From CAVQBC01 sp963848415 (GTDB lineage: Bacteria; Actinomycetota; Thermoleophilia; Solirubrobacterales; Solirubrobacteraceae): a DNA stretch of 64,000 nucleotides. The stretch covers positions 1,984,001-2,048,000 of the forward strand of contig CAWKDN010000001.1 of assembly GCA_963848415.1 (NCBI GenBank), given 5' to 3'. The translations under genes were made by a program, and so were the position numbers. Positions within the stretch are counted from its first letter, which is position 1. Each line of letters begins with the position of its first letter. Below, one piece after another: positions 37,412 through 45,084 of this stretch. The notes beneath the pieces are model-generated. The model had not been told where the DNA came from. It searched no databases and saw only the letters and a program-made list of their open reading frames with translations.

Positions 37412-38188
37412 GTGCAACGCCTGCTCGCCTCCCATCGCGGCCTGGTCGCCCTCTCCGGCCGCGAGGTCGAACGCGTCCTGAAGCTGTGGTCGCAGACGAT
37501 CGTCGCGCCGATCCTGTCGAGCGCCCTGTTCATCCTCGTCTTCGGGCTCTCGCTCGGCGAGCGCATCCGCGAGGTCGCCGGGGTGCCCTACGAGCAGTTC
37601 ATCGTCCCCGGGCTGATCGCGATGAGCATGGCCCAGGCCGCCTACATGAACAACGCCTCGAGCGTCTTCCAGGCGCGCTTCGACCGCTACCTCAACGACG
37701 TGCTGGCGGCGCCGATGCGCGGATGGGAGGTCAACCTCGCGCTGAACCTCGGCGGGATGGTGCGCGCGCTGCTGATCGGCGGCGGGCTGGCCGCGATCGC
37801 GCTGCCGCTGACAGGGGTGGGCGTCCGCGAGCCGCTGGTGCTGGTGGTCGCGTTGCTGTTGCTGCTGGCGCTGTTCAGCTCCTTCGGCGTCGTGGTCGGC
37901 ATCTACGCCGAGTCCTGGGATCAGTCGGCGTTCGTGACCAACCTCGTGATCCTGCCGCTGTCGTTCCTCGGCGGGGTCTTCTACTCGATCGCCTCGCTGC
38001 CCTCGCCGTGGCAGGAGATCTCCCACGTCAACCCGCTCTTCTACCTGATCGAGGCCGTCCGCTACGGCTTCCTCGGGACCGCCGACGTCCCGGTCTGGCT
38101 GTGCTTGGTCGTGACCGCGGCGATGGCGTCGGTGACCGTGGGCTGGAGCGCGTGGCTGTTCGCCACGGGCCGGCGGCTGAAGCCTTGA
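37412..38188 (+). CDS. ABC-2 type permease
   Basis: A 258-residue membrane protein with six predicted segments and the NodJ/DrrB-like features LWSQTIVAPILSSALFILVF, PYEQFIVPGLIAMSM and PLSFLGGVFYSIASLP. It is the expected partner of the frameshifted ATPase at 35751. GTG 37412 starts 13 bases after the EamA stop. The exported compound is unknown; polysaccharide or drug exporters are closest in general pattern. Confidence 0.88.
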   Translation: MQRLLASHRGLVALSGREVERVLKLWSQTIVAPILSSALFILVFGLSLGERIREVAGVPYEQFIVPGLIAMSMAQAAYMNNASSVFQARFDRYLNDVLAAPMRGWEVNLALNLGGMVRALLIGGGLAAIALPLTGVGVREPLVLVVALLLLLALFSSFGVVVGIYAESWDQSAFVTNLVILPLSFLGGVFYSIASLPSPWQEISHVNPLFYLIEAVRYGFLGTADVPVWLCLVVTAAMASVTVGWSAWLFATGRRLKP

Positions 38189-38264
38189 CTCACAGGGCGC
38201 TGCCAGGCGGCGCTGATTTCCTTGACTGCGGGTGTCCCACCGTCACATTCGAGGAGGTCCGATC

Positions 38265-39128
38265 TTGTCGTCCAGAATCCGAGCAGCCCTGATCGCCGCA
38301 GGAGCGGCGCTCGTGCTGGCCGGCACGGGCGTCGCGCTCGCCGGCAGTGGCAGCGACGACCGCACCCGCTCCGGCGAGCGCTCCGCGCAGCGTCAGGAGC
38401 GGCGCGGCGCGTTCCTCGACGACCTGGCCGAGCGCCTGGGCGTCGAGCGCACGCGGCTCGACGCCGCCCTGCAAGAGCTCAGAGGCGAGAAGGGCCGGGG
38501 CGGGCGCGGCTTCGGCGGCGGGCGCGGCGCGGGCCTGGCCGCGGCGGCCACCTACCTCGGCGTGTCGGTCGCCGACCTCTTGACCGCGCTGCAGGACAAG
38601 ACGCTCGCCGAGGTCGCCGGTGAGCGCAACAAGCCGGTCGACGGTCTCAAGACCGCGCTGCGCGACGCCACCAAGGCGCAGGTCGACCGCGCCCGCGCGG
38701 CCGGCCGCATCACCCAGCAGGAGGCCGACCAGGCGCTCGAGCGCTACGACGCCTCGATCGACGACGTCATCAACGGGCGCAACCCGCTGGTGACCCGGCT
38801 GGCGACCGAGCTCGGGCTCGACCGCCAGAAGGTCGCCGACGCGCTGCGCGACGCGCGCCTCGCCCAGGTCGACCGCGCGCTCGCCGCGGGCCGCCTGACG
38901 CAGGCGCAGGCCGACCAGATCAAGGCGCGCATCCGCGACGGCCGCGAGGGCGGTGGCCTCGGCCTCGGCGCCCGTGGCGGCGGCCGGCGCGGCGACTGCC
39001 CCCCTGGCGAGCGCCGGGGCAACCGCGGCGAGCGCCGGCGCGGCGCCTTCCGCGGCGGCGGGCGCTTCGGCGAGGGCCCGCCGCCGGCGGCCGCGCCGGA
39101 CGCCTCGCCGGCGCTGTACTCGACCTAG
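38265..39128 (+). CDS. Secreted helical protein with basic Gly-rich tail
   Basis: A 287-residue protein beginning at TTG 38265, placed 10 bases after a strong GAGGAGG. It has a signal peptide (about residues 1-28) and a helical body with repeated units of about 50 residues: LAERLGVERTRLDAALQELR, later ATELGLDRQKVADALRDARL; and AQVDRARAAGRITQQEADQ, later AQVDRALAAGRLTQAQADQ. The last 60 residues are a Gly/Arg/Pro-rich tail. Convergent with, and overlapping by 4 bases, a sensor kinase, so it may be a ligand or target of that system. Family not recognised. Confidence 0.75.
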   Translation: MSSRIRAALIAAGAALVLAGTGVALAGSGSDDRTRSGERSAQRQERRGAFLDDLAERLGVERTRLDAALQELRGEKGRGGRGFGGGRGAGLAAAATYLGVSVADLLTALQDKTLAEVAGERNKPVDGLKTALRDATKAQVDRARAAGRITQQEADQALERYDASIDDVINGRNPLVTRLATELGLDRQKVADALRDARLAQVDRALAAGRLTQAQADQIKARIRDGREGGGLGLGARGGGRRGDCPPGERRGNRGERRRGAFRGGGRFGEGPPPAAAPDASPALYST

Positions 39129-40582
39129 GAGGGTGTCAGCGAGCCCACCCGGCTGTCCACAGCGGCAGCCGGGTCGGCGCTCGCCGGCAAGGCGAGCGTG
39201 AAACGGGCGCCACCGCTCCGACCGGGCTCCACCGTCGCCCGGCCGCCGTGGGCCTCGGCGATCGCCGCCACGATCGCCAGGCCCAACCCGGTGCCGCCCG
39301 CGCTGCGGGCCCGCGAGGCGTCGGCGCGGTAGAAGCGCTCGAAGGCGCGTGCCGCCTGCTCGCCGGTCAGCCCGGGGCCGGCGTCGGTCACCTCGAGCAC
39401 GGCCTCGCCGTCCGCGGCGCGCACGCGCACCTCGGCCGCCGTCCCCGCCGGCGTGTGGGCGCGGACGTTGGCGAGCAGGTTGTCGACCGTCTGGCGCAGC
39501 CGGCCCGCATCGCCGGTGACCCACACCGCGGCGCCGCCGGCGACGTCCAGCCCGAGCCGGCGCGCCGGGTCGACCAGCCGCGCCGCCTCCACGGCGTCCC
39601 GCGCGATCGCCGCGAGGTCCACCGGCGCGCGCTCGAGCGGCCGGCCCTCGTCCAGCCGCGCGAGCAGCAGCAGCTCGTCCACCAGCGCGCCCATGCGGCC
39701 GGACTCGCGCCGGATGCCGGCCATCGCGCGCTCGAGGTCGGCCGGGCGGTCGCGCGCGCCGCGCTCGAAGAGCTCGGCGTAGGCGCGCACGGCCGCCAGC
39801 GGCGTGCGCAGCTCGTGCGATGCGTCGGCGACGAAGCGCCGCAGCCGCCGCTCGGACGCCGTGCGCGCGGCGAAGGCAGCCTCGATGCGGGCCAGCATCC
39901 CGTTCAGCGCGCGGCCGAGGCGGCCGACCTCGGTGCGCTCCTCGTCGGGCTCCACGCGCCGGCTGAGGTCGCCCGCCGCGATCGCCTCGGCGGTGGCCTC
40001 GATCCTCGCCAGCGGCCGCAGCCCGACGCGCACGAGCCACAGCCCGGCGCCGATCATCGCCGCCAGCGCGAGCAGCGAGACGACGACCTCGATCAGCGCC
40101 AGGCGGCGCAGCGTGGCGTCGACGTCGTCCAGCGGCGCGGCCACCACCACCGAGCCGCCGGAGGCCAGCGCCTGGGCGCGCACCCGGAAGCGCGTGTCAC
40201 CGCCGGCGGCGCCCGCGTCGAAGACGCCGTTGACGGGGGTGCCGTCGAGCTCGGGCTCCGGGGCGCCGGGTTCGGCGGAGAGCACGCCGCGCCCGAGCAC
40301 GCCCCCGCCCGGCCCGCGGACCTCGACGAACACGCCCGGCACGAGCGCCGCGAGCTGCTCGAGGTCGACGCGGCGGCGAGGCCCGCCGCGGCGGAAGCCC
40401 GGGCCGGGCCGCCCGCGGCCGGACACCGCGCGCTGCACCTCGCCGCCGGCCGCGATGAGCGACCGGTCGACGCGGTCGAGCAGGAAGCTGCGCAGGCTCG
40501 CGTAGGTCGCCAGCCCGGCCGCCGCGAGCCCGGCGCAGGCCACCACCGCGACCACGGCGAGCAGCCGCGCCCGCAGCGACAT
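39125..40582 (-). CDS. Two-component sensor histidine kinase
   Basis: A 485-residue kinase with transmembrane segments at about residues 7-30 and 165-190 around a 135-residue extracellular domain. HAMP, HisKA with ASHELRTPLAAVRAY (phosphorylated His about 261), and HATPase with NLLANVRAHTP, DAGPGLTG and GTGLGLAI follow. The ATG at 40582 shares one base with the stop of the response-regulator gene (TGATG), so the pair is translationally coupled. Its 3' end overlaps the secreted helical protein gene. Confidence 0.92.
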   Translation of the reverse strand: MSLRARLLAVVAVVACAGLAAAGLATYASLRSFLLDRVDRSLIAAGGEVQRAVSGRGRPGPGFRRGGPRRRVDLEQLAALVPGVFVEVRGPGGGVLGRGVLSAEPGAPEPELDGTPVNGVFDAGAAGGDTRFRVRAQALASGGSVVVAAPLDDVDATLRRLALIEVVVSLLALAAMIGAGLWLVRVGLRPLARIEATAEAIAAGDLSRRVEPDEERTEVGRLGRALNGMLARIEAAFAARTASERRLRRFVADASHELRTPLAAVRAYAELFERGARDRPADLERAMAGIRRESGRMGALVDELLLLARLDEGRPLERAPVDLAAIARDAVEAARLVDPARRLGLDVAGGAAVWVTGDAGRLRQTVDNLLANVRAHTPAGTAAEVRVRAADGEAVLEVTDAGPGLTGEQAARAFERFYRADASRARSAGGTGLGLAIVAAIAEAHGGRATVEPGRSGGARFTLALPASADPAAAVDSRVGSLTPS

Positions 40583-41277
40583 CACGGCTGCGGGTCACGC
40601 AGCACGTAGCCCGCCATCCGCACCGTCCGGATCAGCGGCGGGCCGTGCGGATCGAGCTTGCGGCGCAGGTAGCTCACGTAGGTCTCGACCACGTTGGCCT
40701 CGCCGCCGAAGTCGTACTCCCAGACGTGGTCGAGGAGCTGGCGCTTGCTGAGCACCTGCCGCGGATGCGCCATCAAGCAGCGCAGCAGGCTGAACTCGGT
40801 CGGGGTCAGCTCGATCGGCCGCTCGCCGCGGCGGACCTCGCGCGCGTGCTCGTCGAGCACGAGGTCGGCGAAGCGCAGCACGCCCGGCTGGGCCGTGCGC
40901 GTGCGCCGCAGCACCGCCCGCACGCGCGCCACCAGCTCGGCGAGGCTGAACGGCTTGGTCAGGTAGTCGTCGCCCAGCTCGAGGCCGGCGACGCGGTCCT
41001 CGACGGCGTCGCGGGCGGTGAGGAAGAGCACGGGCGTCGGCTGGGCGCCGTGCAGCCGGCGCGCGACCTGCAGCCCGTCGAGGCCAGGGAGCATGACGTC
41101 GAGCACCACGAGGTCCGGGCGGAAGGCCTCGACCGCCGCCACGACGGCGGTGCCGCTGGAGACCTCCCGCGTCTCGAAGCCCTCGTAGCGCAGCGCCGTG
41201 GCGACGGCGTCGGTGATCGCCGGCTCGTCGTCGACGACGAGCACGCGGGCAGGGTCGGAGACGGGCGCAGCGGCCAC
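40582..41277 (-). CDS. OmpR-family response regulator
   Basis: A 231-residue receiver plus winged-helix regulator. The acid pair is VVDDE, the phosphoacceptor is in DLVVLDVMLPGLDG, and the conserved Lys is in DDYLTKPF. The loop before that Lys reads GLELGDDY, one residue shorter than the usual GLELGADDY. The wHTH ends YLRRKLDPHGPPLIRTVRMAGYVLR. GTG 41277. It pairs with the kinase downstream and might control the facing secreted protein. Confidence 0.92.
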   Translation of the reverse strand: MAAAPVSDPARVLVVDDEPAITDAVATALRYEGFETREVSSGTAVVAAVEAFRPDLVVLDVMLPGLDGLQVARRLHGAQPTPVLFLTARDAVEDRVAGLELGDDYLTKPFSLAELVARVRAVLRRTRTAQPGVLRFADLVLDEHAREVRRGERPIELTPTEFSLLRCLMAHPRQVLSKRQLLDHVWEYDFGGEANVVETYVSYLRRKLDPHGPPLIRTVRMAGYVLRDPQP

Positions 41278-41320
41278 GCGCCGAGGATTCCAGCGAATCC
41301 TGTGCGTCAGCTGAAGATCG

Positions 41321-42322
41321 CTAGGCGCGGCCGTCGAGCCACTCGCGTTGCGACACGGTGCGCTGGGAGGGCACGCCGCTGGCCAGCTCCTCGCGCAGCT
41401 CGCCGAGCAGCCCGAAGTGCTCGGCGACGACGTTGTGCTGGTGGATCGTCTCGAGGTTCTCCTGCCGGGCCGACAGGAAGTGCTGGTCGCTCAGCCGGCC
41501 GTACTGCTCGATCACGCCGCGCACCATCTCGCGCACGCAGTCCTCCACGAAGCGCGGCCGCCGGTGGGCCTTCTCGACCACAGCGCCCTCGTCGGAGCGC
41601 TTCATCAGCTCGTAGATCTCCGAGGACATCGACGCCTCGACGATGCCGACCAGCTCGATCGCGTCGATGTCGGTGTCGCAGTCCTCGGGGCAGCCGATCA
41701 TCAGCGTGCCGAGGCCGCGCTGGTTGTGCGTGGCCACCGGCACGGCCGCGAGGATCCGCTCGATCTCCTCGCCGGAGAACCCCTCGTCGATCAGCCGCTC
41801 GCGCGAGCTCGCCTCCACCAGCCCCTGCGCGCACGGGCACGCCGTCATGCCCTGGGCGGCGACGCCGATCAGCCGGCGCGTGCCGGCGGCGGAGGCGACG
41901 GCGGCCGAGTGCAGCGAGTAGATCTCCTGGGTCAGGATGCCCGACACGGGCGCGGGCTTGTGCTCCGGGTAGCGGGCGTCGATCCAGACCTCGGCCCGCT
42001 GGGCGCCCTGGCGGTCGCGGACCTTCTCGGCGATGTGCTGGGCGAGCGTCTCCGCGCGGAAGCCGGCCTCGCCGAGCACGACCTCGCCGATGGCGTCGTT
42101 GACGACCTCCTCGAAGCGCGACATGTGCGCGCCCTTCTGCTGCGGGCCGAGGTCGACGAAGCAGTCCAGGCGCGCGGAGAAGAGCTGCTCCGAGCCGTCC
42201 TGGGAGATGCGGATGACCTTCTCGACGCCGGTCACGCCCACCCGCGAGAGCGACACGAGCAGCGTCGGGGCCTGGGCCTGGACGTCGTCCAGGGTGTCGA
42301 TCGCAGGGATCCGGTCAGTCAC
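41321..42322 (-). CDS. folE2: GTP cyclohydrolase I, FolE2 type
   Basis: FolE2 converts GTP to dihydroneopterin triphosphate, the first folate step, using Mn or Fe instead of zinc. The 333-residue protein has the family blocks GVEKVIRI, HMSRFEEV, MTACPCAQGLV (metal-ligand Cys), THNQRGLG and the DCDTDID region. GTG 42322 gives the expected VTDRIPAIDTLDDVQ start; a TTG 36 bases upstream is also open. In many bacteria folE2 is a low-zinc backup under Zur. No classical Zur box was recognised here. Confidence 0.92.
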   Translation of the reverse strand: MTDRIPAIDTLDDVQAQAPTLLVSLSRVGVTGVEKVIRISQDGSEQLFSARLDCFVDLGPQQKGAHMSRFEEVVNDAIGEVVLGEAGFRAETLAQHIAEKVRDRQGAQRAEVWIDARYPEHKPAPVSGILTQEIYSLHSAAVASAAGTRRLIGVAAQGMTACPCAQGLVEASSRERLIDEGFSGEEIERILAAVPVATHNQRGLGTLMIGCPEDCDTDIDAIELVGIVEASMSSEIYELMKRSDEGAVVEKAHRRPRFVEDCVREMVRGVIEQYGRLSDQHFLSARQENLETIHQHNVVAEHFGLLGELREELASGVPSQRTVSQREWLDGRA

Positions 42323-42373
42323 GTTGACACCGCGTGTGAGGGTAGCTGAGGGCGACAACGTGCCAATCTTGTG

Positions 42374-42391
42374 CTAGAAGTCTCGATCTAG
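42374..42391. repeat. Short AT-containing inverted repeat between folE2 and the sigma factor
   Basis: CTAGA (42374-42378) and TCTAG (42387-42391) are inverted around 8 bases, in the divergent promoter region. The AT content is unusual for the region, so a regulator site is possible, but the arms are only 5 bp. Confidence 0.3.
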
Positions 42392-42401
42392 AGCCACGAG
42401 G

Positions 42402-42422
42402 CCACCCGGGCGCCGCCCGTGG
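42402..42422 (+). repeat. Hairpin in the sigma-factor leader
   Basis: CCAC(cc)GGGCG (42402-42412) can pair with CGCCCGTGG (42414-42422). It is followed by ACTAAAG. It lies about 130 bases before the sigma-factor start and could be part of a 5' leader or a terminator between transcripts. Confidence 0.35.
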
Positions 42423-42551
42423 ACTAAAGCCCTCAGAGCCCTTGCGACGACCGTCGCTACAGCAGCACAGCCTGCACGTTCATGACCACAGACCGAGGTG
42501 ACCTGCGGGGGCGGGGCTCGCCTGTGTGTCGCGGCTCGAAGGATCTATAGG

Positions 42552-43694
42552 TTGGCTACCAAGACCGAAGCACTGCTGGCGAACGACACGCCGATCGCCG
42601 AGCTCGACGAGTTCCGTTCGCTCATCGCAGACGGCCAGGAACGGGGGTACCTGACTTTCGAGCAGATTTCCTCCACGCTGGAGGAAGTCGAGGTCACCAA
42701 GGAGCAGGTCGTCGAGCTGCACCAGCAGCTCGACGAACAGGGCATCGACGTGGTCGCCGAGGACGGGCGGCCCGCGGTGTCGGAGGGCAGCCGCATCGAC
42801 CCCGGCGGCGGCCGGCCCGAGAAGGCGCCGGAGGCCGCGCGCAAGCCGGCGATCGACCTGACGGTCGAGCCGAGCCTCGACTCGCTGCGGCTCTACCTCC
42901 GAGCGATCGGCAGGGTCCAGCTGCTGACCGCCGAGCGCGAGGTGGCGCTCGCCCAGCGGATCGAGCGCGGCGACCTCGTCGCCAAGCAGGAGATGGTCGA
43001 GGCCAATCTGCGCCTCGTGGTCTCCATCGCCAAGGGCTACCTGGGCCGTGGGCTGTCCTTCCTGGACCTCATCCAGGAGGGCTCGCTGGGGCTGATCCGG
43101 GCGGTCGAGAAGTTCGACTACCGCCGCGGCTACAAGTTCTCCACGTACGCGACCTGGTGGATCCGCCAGGCGGTGACGCGGGCGATCGCGGACAAGGGCC
43201 GCACGATCCGCATCCCGGTGCACATGGTGGAGAAGCTCAACAAGGTCGTCCACGTCGAGCGCCAGCTGGTCCAGGAGCTCGGTCGCGAGCCGGCGCCGGA
43301 GGAGATCGCGCGCGAGCTCGACTGCTCCGCGCGCGAGGTCCGCGACATCCTGCGGATGGCCCAGCAGCCGGTCTCGCTCGAGAAGCCGATCGGCGAGGAG
43401 GAAGAGTCCGAGCTGGGCGACTTCGTCGAGGACGAGGCCGCCGAATCGCCGTTCGAGCTGGCCTCGGAGAACCTGCGGCGCGACAACGTGCGGCGGGCGC
43501 TCGAGGCCCTGCCTCAGCGCGAGCGTGAGGTGATCGAGATGCGCTTCGGGCTCACCGGGGCGCGGCCGTACACGCTCGAGGAGGTGGGCCGGGCGTTCAA
43601 CGTGACGCGCGAGCGCATCCGCCAGATCGAGAACCACACGCTCAAGAAGCTCGAGTCGCTGCCCGAGGCCCAGCGGCTGCGGGACACGAACTAG
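42552..43694 (+). CDS. rpoD: RNA polymerase sigma factor, RpoD/sigma-70 group 1 or 2
   Basis: A 380-residue sigma factor from TTG 42552, which follows AAGGA at 12 bases and gives the expected ATKTEALL start. Region 1.2 (DSLRLYLRAIGRVQLLT) is followed by region 2 with IQEGSLGLIRAVEKFDYRRG and KFSTYATWWIRQAV. Region 3 and region 4 with TLEEVGRAFNVTRERIRQIE complete it. A short acidic region 1.1 lies at the N-terminus. Group 1 is favoured because regions 1.1 and 1.2 are both present; a second RpoD-like factor elsewhere in the genome is not excluded. Confidence 0.9.
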   Translation: MATKTEALLANDTPIAELDEFRSLIADGQERGYLTFEQISSTLEEVEVTKEQVVELHQQLDEQGIDVVAEDGRPAVSEGSRIDPGGGRPEKAPEAARKPAIDLTVEPSLDSLRLYLRAIGRVQLLTAEREVALAQRIERGDLVAKQEMVEANLRLVVSIAKGYLGRGLSFLDLIQEGSLGLIRAVEKFDYRRGYKFSTYATWWIRQAVTRAIADKGRTIRIPVHMVEKLNKVVHVERQLVQELGREPAPEEIARELDCSAREVRDILRMAQQPVSLEKPIGEEEESELGDFVEDEAAESPFELASENLRRDNVRRALEALPQREREVIEMRFGLTGARPYTLEEVGRAFNVTRERIRQIENHTLKKLESLPEAQRLRDTN

Positions 43695-43706
43695 CCGCAG
43701 CGCGGC

Positions 43707-43731
43707 GGCGGCCCTGCTCGAGGGGGCCGTC
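43707..43731 (+). terminator. Hairpin between convergent sigma-factor and DUF1801 genes
   Basis: GGCGGCCC (43707-43714) pairs with GGGCCGTC (43724-43731) with one G-U wobble. It lies 13 bases after the sigma-factor stop and could serve both convergent genes. There is no T tract. Confidence 0.45.
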
Positions 43732-43747
43732 GCGCCGGCGCCGGCGA

Positions 43748-44155
43748 TCAGCCCTCGACCGATCCCTCCGGCGGATGCCGGCCGGCGTCCGCGAGCAGCG
43801 CCTCGAAGGCCTCGAGGTCGACGTCGTCCGTGCGCTTGAACTGCACGCAGCTCTTTCCGACGCTCACCTTGCCCAGCCGCGCCGCGTGGCGCTCGGCGAC
43901 GTACTGCCCGTCGGCCATGGCGAGCACGTAGACCGAGATGCCGCCCTTGCGGCTCGCGACCGCGACCCGGAACGCGTCGCCCTCGCGCCCGGAGGCGTAG
44001 CGGTAGTGGAAGGGCCCGTAGCCGAGCATGCCGGACGCGACGCCCGGCTCGAGCTCCGGCAGCGCGGCGCGGATGAGGTCGTGCAGGCGCTGGATATCCG
44101 CTCTGCGCGGTTCCTCGAGCGCCGCGATGAACGCCTCCGGAGTGGCGGCTTCCAC
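43748..44155 (-). CDS. DUF1801 (YdhG-like) family protein
   Basis: A 135-residue protein of the DUF1801 family. ADIQRLHDLIRAALPELEP, then MLGYGPFHYRY, followed by VAVASRKGGISVYVL and the late KRTDDVDLEAFEALLADA block are typical. The fold is a small alpha/beta domain related to YdhG. No catalytic residues are known. GTG 44155 starts 50 bases from the tRNA-Tyr on the other strand. Confidence 0.82.
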   Translation of the reverse strand: MEAATPEAFIAALEEPRRADIQRLHDLIRAALPELEPGVASGMLGYGPFHYRYASGREGDAFRVAVASRKGGISVYVLAMADGQYVAERHAARLGKVSVGKSCVQFKRTDDVDLEAFEALLADAGRHPPEGSVEG

Positions 44156-44208
44156 GCGCTGATCCTACCCCGGGAGAGGCCGCGCCGCCGCTATGCTTCT
44201 CCCGGCCC

Positions 44209-44290
44209 GGTGGGGTTCCCGAGCGGTCAAAGGGGACGGGCTGTAAACCCGTTGGCTCAGCCTTCGCAGGTTCGAATCCTGCCCCCACCA
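44209..44290 (+). tRNA. tRNA-Tyr (GUA)
   Basis: An 82-nt class II tRNA. Acceptor strands GGTGGGG (44209-44215) and CCCCACC (44283-44289) pair, with discriminator A44290. The anticodon loop CTGTAAA gives GUA (44243-44245), flanked by the ACGGG/CCCGT stem. A long variable arm of about 14 bases follows, then GCAGG-TTCGAAT-CCTGC. CCA is not encoded. No integrase gene lies nearby. Confidence 0.95.
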
Positions 44291-44302
44291 TCTCCCAGCC
44301 TC

Positions 44303-45050
44303 ATGCCACGCCGGATCGCCTACGACCTGCGGCGGCACCGCCTCGCCGATGGGCAGGAGACGACCATCTACATCGTCGCGCTGCCGCTGGCCGGGCTGCG
44401 CCTGCGCGTCCAGCTCTTCCGCCAGCCGCGGCGCCTGGATCACTGGTGCTCGAAGCACGGGGTCGGCGAGGCGATCGTCGGCGGCTTCTACCTGCGCGAC
44501 CCGTTCCGGCCGCTGGGCGAGCTCTGGATCGACGGGCGCCCGGTGCCCGGCGAGCCCTTCCCGCCGGCGTTCGCGGGCCTGCGGCCCGCGCTGCACGCCG
44601 GCGCGGCCGGCGTGGAGATCGCTCCGCGCGAGCGGCTGCCCGGCGCGCCGGAGGGGGATCTGCTGCAGGCCGGCCCGTTGCTCGTGCAGGACGGCCGCGT
44701 CGTCTTCGAGGCCGGCAGCGACCGCGAGGGCTTCAGCTCCGGGGCCGGCCAGTTCGACTCCGACATCACCGAGGGCCGCCATCCGCGCGGCGGTCGGGCT
44801 GGGCGACGGGCACCTGGTCACGCTCACCTGCGACGGTCGCCGCAGCCTCGTCGACGAGGGGCTGACCCTGACCGAGGTCGCGGAGATCATGCGCGACCTC
44901 GGCTGCCGGGTGGCGATGAACCTCGACGGCGGCGGGTCGACGACGATGGTCCACCGCGGCCACCTGCTCAACCGGCCCTACAGCGAGCAGGACCAGCCCG
45001 CCCCCGCCTCGCGCCCGATCGTCACGGCGCTGCTGCTCGACGGCGACTAG
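44303..45050 (+). pseudogene. Phosphodiester glycosidase (NAGPA) family protein with frameshift
   Basis: From ATG 44303, 13 bases after the tRNA, the frame gives MPRRIAYDLRRHRLAD, a NAGPA/DUF2233-type start. It continues to GQFDSDITEGRHPR, then a two-base deficit near 44787 (a GC repeat) breaks it. The other frame continues AAVGLGDGHLVTLTCDGR, then LGCRVAMNLDGGGSTTMVHRG, the catalytic signature of the family, to the stop at 45050. The combined protein of about 248 residues is complete. An indel error in a GC repeat is likely. Confidence 0.78.
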
Positions 45051-45084
45051 ACACACCGTTCCGGCTCCGGGCGATAATCGGGAC

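Noticed and set aside
44209..44290. tRNA-Tyr as an integration site for a mobile element
   Set aside because: No integrase, no repeat of the tRNA 3' end and no foreign-looking composition are visible nearby.
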